A DNA stretch of 64,000 bases from an uncultured Lachnospiraceae bacterium (GTDB lineage: Bacteria; Bacillota; Clostridia; Lachnospirales; Lachnospiraceae), in contig CAJUPF010000007.1 of the NCBI GenBank assembly GCA_910588565.1, positions 1 to 64,000 on the forward strand, read 5' to 3'. Every line of letters starts with the position of its first letter. The first letter of the stretch is position 1. Position numbers and translations under genes: made by a program. Shown piece by piece: positions 53,448 through 60,344 of the stretch. The notes beneath the pieces were generated by a model. The model saw only the letters and a list, made by a program, of their open reading frames with translations. It made no database searches and was not told where the DNA came from.

Positions 53448-53818
53448 GCCGTCACTGCTTTATATTCTCTTAGGATACTATATGCGGGAATGTTTGCAAC
53501 TATTCAGCCTCGGTCTTTGCGCTTGCTGCATTTTGCCATTTACTTCATATTATTTAAAGTTTTCGGGGATTCTTTTTTTATGGAGAAGTAAACCGTTTGG
53601 GCCAGGCTGCCGCTGTTCCTCCTTGTTTATCCACTTGCATATGAAGTGGGCAGCTGCACACGCCAACACGGAGAGGGTAAAAGCAGATAGGATTTTAGCA
53701 TCCGAACCCAGAAGCATCTTAACCTTAACTACGTGTTTTATATGTATTCCCTCTTGATCTACGTATTTTATACATGCATAATAATAATATCATATAATAG
53801 TGGAAGGAGAATAAAACA
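53448..53818 (+). other. Gene-free stretch upstream of the HicB gene
   Basis: No ORF of note. A -10-like TATAAT (53793-53798) stands 20 bases before the HicB start. Two direct repeats CTACGTRTTTTATA begin at 53729 and 53759, a 30-base period, and may be regulator sites. A block at about 53505-53535 loosely resembles the dispersed repeat at 25190. Confidence 0.5.
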
Positions 53819-54262
53819 ATGGCTAAATATGTATATCCCGCAGTTTTTACACCAGAAGAAAATAGTTTTTCCATCCATTTCCCTGACATTGAAGGCTGCT
53901 ATACCTGTGGAGATTCCTTCGAAGACGGAATGGAAATGGCTAAAGATGCCCTTGCCCTTATGCTCACACATTTGGAAGATGAAAAGTCCACAATTCCAGC
54001 CGCATCCCCTATTCATGCAATTCGTTTGGACGGTGATTCTTTTGCTGCTTATATTTCCTGTGACACCACTGTGTACCGTTGTCTTATGAATAACACAAGT
54101 GAAATAAGAAGGTTAGGAACAGAAGCCCTTATAAACGCATTAGGCCCTATTGGCATGGCCAGATACCTTGAAAAATATGACAATGGGGGACAGGGTGATT
54201 ATACAAAAGAAAAATACGAAATGCCGGATGAAATTTTTCCCAGGCGCTGCAGGACGCCCTGA
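53819..54262 (+). CDS. HicB-family antitoxin-like protein with C-terminal extension, no HicA partner
   Basis: 147 aa. The N-terminal 60 residues form the HicB partially RNase-H-like fold (YPAVFTPEENSFSIHFPDIE, GCYTCGDSFEDGMEMAKDAL). Instead of a ribbon-helix-helix or XRE tail it continues into TSEIRRLGTEALINALGPIG, MARYLEKYDNGG.GDYTKEK, a helical module also seen in other small antitoxin-like proteins. GGAAGGAG precedes the ATG. No hicA toxin gene adjoins it on either side, so it is solitary. A degraded copy of the TSEIR module occurs at 59396. Confidence 0.82.
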   Translation: MAKYVYPAVFTPEENSFSIHFPDIEGCYTCGDSFEDGMEMAKDALALMLTHLEDEKSTIPAASPIHAIRLDGDSFAAYISCDTTVYRCLMNNTSEIRRLGTEALINALGPIGMARYLEKYDNGGQGDYTKEKYEMPDEIFPRRCRTP

Positions 54263-54294
54263 AAGAACAGCTGTATCTGGTATAGACAGCAAAA

Positions 54295-54329
54295 CATCCA
54301 GATACCTATGGAAACAGGGTATCTGGATG
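54295..54329 (-). terminator. Strong hairpin, likely terminator of the DGR operon
   Basis: Perfect 12-bp arms CATCCAGATACC and GGTATCTGGATG; on the minus strand the stem is followed by TTTTGCTG. It lies just past the target-gene stop. Confidence 0.6.
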
Positions 54330-54347
54330 AAAAGAAAAACAGTTGAT

Positions 54348-54378
54348 AAAGGGGCTGTCCATTTCCCGGCAGCCCCTT
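54348..54378. terminator. GC-rich hairpin between convergent genes
   Basis: Stem AAAGGGGCTG...CAGCCCCTT between the HicB and target genes, 11 bases after the target stop codon on the minus strand. With the hairpin at 54295 it probably ends transcription of both converging units. Confidence 0.55.
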
Positions 54379-54388
54379 ATTATCAGGG

Positions 54389-57163
54389 TTATTTCCTGGT
54401 TTTTACAGTTTTGGCTTTTGACCATGCGGATTCGTATTTTTTGCCTTTTACGGTTTGATAGGTTCTAAGCCGGATGTAATAGATTTTATTTGGTTTTAAT
54501 TTTCCGCTGCTCCATTTCGTGGCGGATTTTTTCTTTATTGTTTTTGTTACAGTTGCTTTTTTTGCAAACTTTTTGCTGGTGGAATACTGCAGCTGGTAGC
54601 CTGTGATGGACTTCTGCTTTTTCCACGATACGGTAAAGCCCTTGGATTTCGCTTTGACTTTGCCGGAAATCGAGGTTCCTTTGGGGACGATTTTAAAGGT
54701 CTTTGTAAGGGTGCCTGTGTATTCTCCGATTCCTGTGATGATTACAGATGCGGTTCCGACTTTTTTGTTATTTTTGTAGGTCAGTTTGTAATCTTTGTCT
54801 TTTGTCAGTTTTTTGGAACCGAGTTTTACCGTTACGCTTGGTTTTTGGGCTTTTCCGTTGTAAACGCAGGAAGTTTTTTTCAGTGTGGCAGTTGCTTTTG
54901 TAAGGCTGATCTGGGAAGGTGTGCCGGCAGGATTCTTTACATTTAGTTCGCAGACTGCCGTTTGGCCTGTTGATGCTTTGCCTGTGATTGTTGTCGTTCC
55001 CTCTGTATAAGGTGTGACGGTGATGGACAGGGAGGCGGAACGGCTGTCGGGGGATTTGGCTGCGCTGATGTTTGTCACCTGTGCAACTTTGGGATTGTTG
55101 CTCGTCCATGTAATGGCGTCAATCTCCTGCTGCAGGATGGTAGGGGATGTTTCCGCCTGTGCTGACAACTCCAGAGAGCCGGAGATAATGACAGGCGCCT
55201 CGGTTGTAATGGAGGCGGAAGGAGTGAGGCGGAAGCTGCTGATGCGATCTTCGTTCGTGCCGCCGTTTCCTCCTTCGCCGCTGCTTCCATCGTCCGCAGT
55301 AGACCAGAGATCAGAGGACAGATTAATATGCAAAGCTGGCACACACGCGCGAAGGCTATCGTCGACATGGCCGCCATTCCGGTCGACATTGCCAAAGCTG
55401 ATGACACGCGCGGCGAGAAGTGTATCGCCGCCCGGCGACCGCAGCCACCACCAGCAGTTGCCTGCATAAGTATCCCCTGTAGCAGCGTAAGCTCCCCTTG
55501 CATGTGCGTAATCGCTTAACTCCATCCAGCGACTGGCAGAATATGCATCCCCATCTTCACAGAACCCATACTCTGGATTTAACACCTCACCAATAGAAAG
55601 TAGAAAAACGTTATCACTGGTATCATTCCCACCTTCTGTACCATAATAAGGGTTATCCTCATTCACAATGTTCTGCCTGACTATCGCCCCCTGTTCATCA
55701 CTGCTGAACGCCATACCGTAGAACTCGTTGTTCAGCCAGCTTCTCAGGGTGCAGTTTTCCCATGTGATGGACGTGTACTCTTCATTGTAGTCTTTGCAGT
55801 CCAGCCCTTTATCCGCCACAACAAACAGTGTACTGCCATCATTTTTTAACACGCGCCATTTGATGCGCTCCCATTTGAAATAACGGTAGTCGCTTGTAAT
55901 CGCCTCTGTCGGCTCATCCCCTGTAACGACGGCATTCCTGCTGATCCTGCGATACTTTGTGCCGTTTACCCAGGCATCCCCGTCCGCATTATAAGACGCC
56001 CCTGTAATTGCCTCTGTCGGCTCATCTCCTGTAACGACGACCTCTGTCTGGGGATAGCTGCCGAAATATACATAGCTCCAGTCCGTATTATCATCTTTTA
56101 CACAGTGATGCACCGGATTTTTCGGTATACCTTCTCCTGGCTTTTCATTACTGCCTCCATCATCCACAGCAGACCAGAGATCAGAGGACAGATTAATATG
56201 CAAAGCTGGCACACACGCGCAGGAATCATAGGAGACATTGATGCCACCCCGGTAGACATAGCCATGGTAGAAGACAAACGCGGCATAACCTGTATAGCTG
56301 CCCGGCGACCGCAGCCACCACCAGCAGTTGCCTGCATAAGTATCCCCTGTAGCAGCGTAAGCTCCCCTTGCATGTGCGTAATCGCTTAACTCCATCCAGC
56401 GACTGGCAGAATATGCATCCCCATCTTCACAGAACCCATACTCTGGATTTAACACCTCACCAATAGAAAGTAGAAAAACGTTATCACTGGTATCATTCCC
56501 ACCTTCTGTACCATAATAAGGGTTATCCTCATTCACAATGTTCTGCCTGACTATCGCCCCCTGTTCATCACTGCTGAACGCCATACCGTAGAACTCGTTG
56601 TTCAGCCAGCTTCTCAGGGTGCAGTTTTCCCATGTGATGGACGTGTACTCTTCATTGTAGTCTTTGCAGTCCAGCCCTTTATCCGCCACAACAAACAGTG
56701 TACTGCCATCATTTTTTAACACGCGCCATTTGATGCGCTCCCATTTGAAATAACGGTAGTCGCTGTCTCCAAAATATCCATCATAATTCGTGTCATTCTT
56801 ACTGATCCTGCGGTACTTTATGTCGTCCACCCAGGCGTCCCCGTCTGTATTATAAGACGCCCCTGTAATTGCCGCCGTCAGCGCATCCCCTGTGACCTCT
56901 GTCTGGGGATAGCTACCGAAATATACATAGCCCCAATCCGTATTATCATCTTTTACACAGTGATGCACCGGATTTTTCGGCTCCTCCCGCCCTGTAATTT
57001 CCACTGTATCACCGTATGGCACGCATGTCTCAGAGTCGATTTCCAGCGTATCATTCCCTACTGTCTCCGCCAGCACAGGGATCCCCTGTATGGCCAGAAG
57101 CATCACTGCTGCCAGAAGCAGAGAGATGCATTTGTTTGTTCTGTTTTTCAGATTCTTTTTCAT
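54389..57163 (-). CDS. DGR target: secreted protein with two DUF6273 modules, each ending in a variable repeat
   Basis: 924 aa. Signal peptide (1-33, cleavage after VLAE likely), DUF6273 module 1 (about 65-335), module 2 (about 350-625), an Ig-like region (about 650-745) and a C-terminal Lys-rich Fn3-like part. No sortase, SLH or other anchor motif is seen. Each module ends with CWWWLRSPG, about 27 variable residues and CVPALHINLSSDLWS; these variable stretches are VR1 and VR2 of the retroelement. The position at the end of a C-type-lectin-like fold matches known DGR ligand-binding targets; ligand unknown. The ATG at 57163 follows GGAG and comes one base after the RT stop, so it is cotranscribed with the cassette. 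Confidence 0.93.
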   Translation of the reverse strand: MKKNLKNRTNKCISLLLAAVMLLAIQGIPVLAETVGNDTLEIDSETCVPYGDTVEITGREEPKNPVHHCVKDDNTDWGYVYFGSYPQTEVTGDALTAAITGASYNTDGDAWVDDIKYRRISKNDTNYDGYFGDSDYRYFKWERIKWRVLKNDGSTLFVVADKGLDCKDYNEEYTSITWENCTLRSWLNNEFYGMAFSSDEQGAIVRQNIVNEDNPYYGTEGGNDTSDNVFLLSIGEVLNPEYGFCEDGDAYSASRWMELSDYAHARGAYAATGDTYAGNCWWWLRSPGSYTGYAAFVFYHGYVYRGGINVSYDSCACVPALHINLSSDLWSAVDDGGSNEKPGEGIPKNPVHHCVKDDNTDWSYVYFGSYPQTEVVVTGDEPTEAITGASYNADGDAWVNGTKYRRISRNAVVTGDEPTEAITSDYRYFKWERIKWRVLKNDGSTLFVVADKGLDCKDYNEEYTSITWENCTLRSWLNNEFYGMAFSSDEQGAIVRQNIVNEDNPYYGTEGGNDTSDNVFLLSIGEVLNPEYGFCEDGDAYSASRWMELSDYAHARGAYAATGDTYAGNCWWWLRSPGGDTLLAARVISFGNVDRNGGHVDDSLRACVPALHINLSSDLWSTADDGSSGEGGNGGTNEDRISSFRLTPSASITTEAPVIISGSLELSAQAETSPTILQQEIDAITWTSNNPKVAQVTNISAAKSPDSRSASLSITVTPYTEGTTTITGKASTGQTAVCELNVKNPAGTPSQISLTKATATLKKTSCVYNGKAQKPSVTVKLGSKKLTKDKDYKLTYKNNKKVGTASVIITGIGEYTGTLTKTFKIVPKGTSISGKVKAKSKGFTVSWKKQKSITGYQLQYSTSKKFAKKATVTKTIKKKSATKWSSGKLKPNKIYYIRLRTYQTVKGKKYESAWSKAKTVKTRK
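55330..55454 (-). repeat. DGR variable repeat VR2 (second module)
   Basis: 125 bases aligned without gaps to the TR at 58326-58450. I count 22 differences before the conserved end, and every one is at a template adenine (for example AAC to GAC, AAT to CTT, AAC to GGC). The protein stretch is GGDTLLAARVISFGNVDRNG then GHVDDSLRACVPAL. Confidence 0.93.
56200..56324 (-). repeat. DGR variable repeat VR1 (first module)
   Basis: 125 bases aligned without gaps to the TR. I count 22 differences at template adenines plus 4 at other bases (three C to T and one T to C). The protein stretch is GSYTGYAAFVFYHGYVYRGG then INVSYDSCACVPAL. Confidence 0.92.
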
Positions 57164-57164
57164 T

Positions 57165-58123
57165 CTATTCTCCATTTTTCTCATCAGGTTTCTTCTCCTT
57201 TGTCAATACAAAATCATGGAACACCTTTCGCTTCAATCTATAGGTATGCCCATGCTTTAAGTGCCCCTTATAGCTTGCAACACTCCGGGAGATTTCTTCA
57301 AATGTAATCTCATCCTCCCGGTACTGCCGCTCCATCTTTTTCAGCCGCCGCTTCCATCTGCGCTTGCTGCTGGTTCTTAATCTGCGTATCACTTTCCCGG
57401 TATCTGTCAGATAAAAATGAAACCCCAGATAGTCCACGCCGTTTTTGATTGTAGTCAGCTGCGTTTTCTCATTAAATTTTAACAATAGTTCTTCTTCCAC
57501 ATAAGACTTCATCGCTGACAGGCACTGCTTCAGATATTCCTTATCCCTGCACAGAATAATGCAGTCGTCCATATACCGTGTGTAATATTTCATCCGGTAC
57601 TTCTCTTTTGCCACCCGATCCAGGCCATCCAGATAATACAGCGCAAACCACTGGCTTGTCTGGTTCCCCATAGGCAGACCCTTCCCAGGCGTTTTCTCAT
57701 AACTGTCTATGATCTGTAATAAGAGCTGATATACTGCTTCCTCTTTTACCACACGATGCAGCCTTGTCTTTAAAACTTTATGGTCTGGTGCGTCCCTTTT
57801 CCCTTACGGCAGGCGCTGTTGTCATAAATCAAATGGCGTTCCATCAAAGGGCTTGCGATATTGTCACACAAATTGTGCTGCACAATCCTGTCCCGGAAGG
57901 GCAGCGCCTGGATCTCCCTCTTCTTCGGATCATAAACCGTAAATTTGTAATAATCCCCGATCCGATAGGTTTTCTCTTTCAATTCCCTCTGCAGCTTTAC
58001 CAGTTCCTCTGACAGATTCAATTCAAACTGTATCACCTCCGTTTTCTGCAATTTTCCTCTTCTGCATTTTTTCCAGGCTTCATAGAGCCTGTCAAACTCG
58101 TACATCATTTCATCATACATCAT
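57165..58123 (-). pseudogene. DGR reverse transcriptase, disrupted (motif A region deleted, frameshift)
   Basis: Two frames make up one RT. The first (58123-57770) has the DGR-type N-terminus with ALPFRDRIVQHNLCDNI and YDNSACRKGKGTH, then shifts and stops. The second (about 57785-57165) resumes at DHKVLKTRLHRVV and carries GLPMGNQTSQWFALYYLDGL (the DGR-specific GNQ.SQ box), YTRYMDDCIIL (YMDD catalytic pair), and FNEKTQLTTIKNGVDYLGFH. Family comparison predicts about 35 residues between GKGTH and DH, including the first catalytic Asp; these are missing at the junction near 57785/57786. The stop is one base before the target start. As read, the enzyme should be inactive. Confidence 0.88.
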
Positions 58124-58325
58124 TCTGTCCTTTTCTGATGCCGCCGGAAGGAGCCCCGCTCCTCATTGATTGGAAAAATAACCATGCGGCATATGTTTCC
58201 GCTCCCGGCGGCAGTTCTTTTTCCACAGGGCTTTATCCCCTGTGAAAGGGAATACGGTTCCTTTGCCCCCGCGCACGGACTGCTTTTGCTTAAAAGCAGT
58301 TTCTGGCCCAGGGATTGCTGACGGG

Positions 58326-58450
58326 GCAAATCTGGCACACACGCGCGATTGTTATTGTTGACATTGTTGCCATTCCTGTTGACATTGCCATTGTTGTTGA
58401 CATTCGCGGCGTTATTTGTATTGCTGCCCGGCGACCGCAGCCACCACCAG
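58326..58450 (-). repeat. DGR template repeat (TR)
   Basis: 125 bases matching both VRs. Sense strand is loaded with AAC and AAT codons in the window between CCGGGC and CGCGCGTGTGTGCCAG, about 36 adenines, so the hypothetical translation is almost all Asn. The 3' end shares CGCGCGTGTGTGCCAG with the VRs, then ATTTGC here against CTTTGC in both VRs, like an IMH*/IMH pair. It starts 6 bases after the avd stop. The 200 bases on to the RT start contain hairpins such as CACAGGGGATAAAGCCCTGTG and should be part of the template RNA. Confidence 0.94.
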
Positions 58451-58456
58451 ATAACC

Positions 58457-58846
58457 TTATCCCCACAGGCGTTTTTTATCACTCAGCATCCATGCCCACA
58501 GCATTTTCCTGCATTCGCTTAGCTGCACGGCAATCTGTTCCTGCTGCTTTGGCAGGATGCATTCCTGTTCCCTTGCGATCATGGACATATAGCCCAGAAG
58601 TTTTAACTCAATCATAGCTTCCCTCTGGCAATTCAGCCGTTTCTGATAGCTTTCTGTCTGGGATTTGTCCTTAATATAGTATTCATTGGCGCGAATCAGC
58701 TGCTCCATCGCATTCAGCGCACCGTTCTGCAGTTTCGCGGTAATTGTAAACCGGAACTTTTTTGGAGACTTTTCTGTTATGGTAAAGATGTATTCCGTCA
58801 GCCTGCGGCTCTTTACCAGAATACTAAACTCATTTTCCTGTTTCAT
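58457..58846 (-). CDS. avd: DGR accessory variability determinant (Avd), four-helix bundle
   Basis: 129 aa, all-helical and basic (KSRRLTEYIFTITEKSPKKF, RLNCQREAMIELKLLGYMSM, ILPKQQEQIAVQLSECRKML). Length, charge and helix spacing match the Avd/four-helix-bundle family, whose pentamers bind the RT and template RNA and are required for mutagenic retrohoming in known DGRs. AAGGAGGGG precedes the ATG. It lies directly upstream of the TR, and its start overlaps the end of the 126-codon ORF as ATGA. Appears intact. Confidence 0.9.
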   Translation of the reverse strand: MKQENEFSILVKSRRLTEYIFTITEKSPKKFRFTITAKLQNGALNAMEQLIRANEYYIKDKSQTESYQKRLNCQREAMIELKLLGYMSMIAREQECILPKQQEQIAVQLSECRKMLWAWMLSDKKRLWG

Positions 58847-59223
58847 ATCCCCTCCTTACAGCTATCTCTATGCCTTAAGATCATTTGGAGCGCAGTTCTC
58901 CTGCAAAAGAAAACTGCGGTACACGAAATAAACCGCAGTCTCCCAAACTCCGATTTCTCACCGGGCTGCCGCACGGCAGCTCTCGCTATGGGCAGTCCTT
59001 GTGAGAAACCAGAAACGGGGTGTAAAGTATGCGTCCACACTTCCACCCCGTGATCTATAAGGCGTGACAGATCCGCCGCCCACACGCGCCTATCTTTCGG
59101 TTGTAATTCACATACAATTCCGATATAATGAATATGCGTGTATCGCAGATTTGATCTGTACTGTGTGGTAGCTATGATACCATCCCTTGCCCGACGCTGC
59201 TGCAACAGCGCCGGGTGGTACAC
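58843..59223 (-). CDS. Uncharacterised 126-codon ORF heading the DGR operon
   Basis: Begins with a GTG at 59223, stop TGA overlapping the avd start (ATGA), and lies right behind a good promoter, so it is placed to be the first gene of the cassette. The product (YHPALLQQRRARDGIIATTQ...) shows no domain, membrane segment or signal peptide I recognise. The DNA also holds several hairpins (GAGAGCTGCCGTGCGGCAGC; ACTGCGG...CCGCAGT; ACGGGGTG...CACCCCGT), so it could instead be a structured 5' leader. Coding status is uncertain. Confidence 0.4.
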   Translation of the reverse strand: MYHPALLQQRRARDGIIATTQYRSNLRYTHIHYIGIVCELQPKDRRVWAADLSRLIDHGVEVWTHTLHPVSGFSQGLPIARAAVRQPGEKSEFGRLRFISCTAVFFCRRTALQMILRHRDSCKEGI

Positions 59224-59253
59224 CGTTAATCCGTTCCTGATTTCTACATTTTT

Positions 59254-59282
59254 ATTCTAACACACCGAGCCGTACAGTACAA
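59254..59282 (-). promoter_or_regulatory. Likely promoter of the DGR operon
   Basis: Minus strand -35 TTGTAC (59277-59282), 17-base spacer, -10 TAGAAT (59254-59259), about 30 bases upstream of the 126-codon ORF. The first avd-TR-RT-target transcript could start here. Confidence 0.65.
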
Positions 59283-59323
59283 GCTAAAAATCGACATGAA
59301 CCCATAAGCAGATTTCTTAGTCT

Positions 59324-59461
59324 ATGCCATACCCGGCTACATTTGGAAGGGATGTATTTGATTATGATGAACCAGACTATGACAATCATTATTATAACGA
59401 GTGAAATAAGAAAATCAGGAGCAGAAGCCCATATAAGCAGAAAGGAGCGCCGCTATGACTG
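59324..59461 (+). pseudogene. Antitoxin-like remnant upstream of the Uma2 gene
   Basis: Overlapping short frames: 59324-59401 encodes MPYPATFGRDVFDYDEPDYD then NHYYNE-stop, and another frame carries TSEIRKSGAEAHISRKE at about 59396-59446. The latter closely matches the TSEIRRLGTEALI module of the HicB-like protein at 54087, also at DNA level. Probably a truncated antitoxin-type gene. Confidence 0.45.
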
Positions 59462-60021
59462 ACAACCTTGCATACCAGGAGGAACCCTGGGAAGAAAAAC
59501 TAAACGGGCAGATTTTCCTGATGTCGCCGCGTCCGTCGGTGAACCATAACCGGGCAGCAGGAAATATCTATCATATTTTCCGGAACTATTTAAAAGGGAA
59601 ACCATGTGAAGCATTTGGCGGCGGCGTAGATGTCTTTATTACCGAAGAAGATACTGTAATCCCTGATGCAATGATTATCTGCAGCAAAGATATCATCAAA
59701 CCGGACGGCATTCATGGTACACCCGATTTAATCGTAGAAGCCCTATCCCCCAGCACTGCCAAAAATGACCGGGGCTACAAAAAAGATCTGTATGAAAGAA
59801 CCGGGGTAAAAGAATACTGGATCGCCGATCCGATGATGCGTTCCATAGAAGCCTATATTCTGTCTGACGGCAAATATACCCTTGACGGGTTCTACGGCAT
59901 ATTCCCGGACTTTCCCGGGATCACAGAACAAGAACGGCAGGAAAGCAAAAAAGAGATACCGGTATCGCTTTATGATAATTTCCGTATCCCTCTGGATGAA
60001 ATCTTTTATAACCTGTTTTAA
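59455..60021 (+). CDS. Uma2-family endonuclease-like protein (DUF820)
   Basis: 188 aa PD-(D/E)XK-fold protein. N-terminal YQEEPWEEKLNGQIFLMSPR, then the catalytic region: Asp in TVIPDAMIICS, Glu in PDLIVEALSPSTAKNDRGYK, Lys in KKDLYERTGVKEYWIADP. All expected acidic and Lys residues are present, so it may be active, but the cellular role of the very common Uma2 family is unknown. AAAGGAG precedes the ATG. It reads away from the DGR promoter and is followed by a terminator. A remnant of another Uma2 gene is at 21136. Confidence 0.9.
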   Translation: MTDNLAYQEEPWEEKLNGQIFLMSPRPSVNHNRAAGNIYHIFRNYLKGKPCEAFGGGVDVFITEEDTVIPDAMIICSKDIIKPDGIHGTPDLIVEALSPSTAKNDRGYKKDLYERTGVKEYWIADPMMRSIEAYILSDGKYTLDGFYGIFPDFPGITEQERQESKKEIPVSLYDNFRIPLDEIFYNLF

Positions 60022-60076
60022 AGAATTTTAGCCGCGAAAAAAGTATATCAGCCAGCTATACACATACAATCCCCGC

Positions 60077-60118
60077 AAAAACAGGACGCACCATCCGTTA
60101 TCGTGCGCCCTGTTTTTT
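60077..60118 (+). terminator. Terminator after the Uma2 gene
   Basis: Stem ACAGGACGCAC/GTGCGCCCTGT followed by TTTTTT on the plus strand, with A-rich sequence on the other side so it may work in both directions. Confidence 0.85.
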
Positions 60119-60138
60119 ATCTGGCATATATAAAACCA

Positions 60139-60333
60139 TTATTCCACCTTTTCTTTACCGCTTCTGACCTCCGCCGCAAGCGCATCCTCTTTTACAGCAA
60201 TCCAAATCGTATCGCCGCCCTGCACTTTATCCGCTAAAATCAGTTTGGCCGACAGCGTTTCCACATGTTTCTGCAAAAACCGCTTTCATGTCCTTGCGCC
60301 AAATACCGGATCGTAGCCGTGCTCTACAATATA
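60139..60333 (-). pseudogene. clpB: C-terminal fragment of a ClpB-type AAA+ chaperone gene
   Basis: On the minus strand a frame ending at TAA 60139 encodes EHGYDPVFGAR, then one in-frame TGA, then KRFLQKHVETLSAKLILADK and VQGGDTIWIAVKEDALAAEV. This is the ClpB C-terminal small domain, in which the normal sequence would be GARPLKRFLQK. The rest of the gene is missing. It lies directly downstream of the large surface-protein gene. Confidence 0.8.
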
Positions 60334-60344
60334 AGTTTCTTATT

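Larger units (their letters stand above)
55294..56764 (-). repeat. Tandem duplication in the target gene (870-bp offset)
   Basis: The segments 55294-55894 and 56164-56764 match without a visible difference except inside the 125-bp variable repeats. Upstream parts of the modules (56795-56975 against 55925-56105) are similar but clearly diverged. This shows recent duplication or gene conversion with selective change in the VRs. Confidence 0.9.

Noticed and set aside
57165..58123. Reverse transcriptase considered as group II intron or retron RT
   Set aside because: It has the GNQ.SQ box, no maturase or endonuclease domain, no intron RNA ends, and sits with avd, TR and VRs.
58120..58482. 120-codon frame with a long Asn-rich stretch
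   Set aside because: It is the translation of the template repeat and its flanks; no ribosome binding site, and its composition follows from the adenine-rich template, not from a protein.
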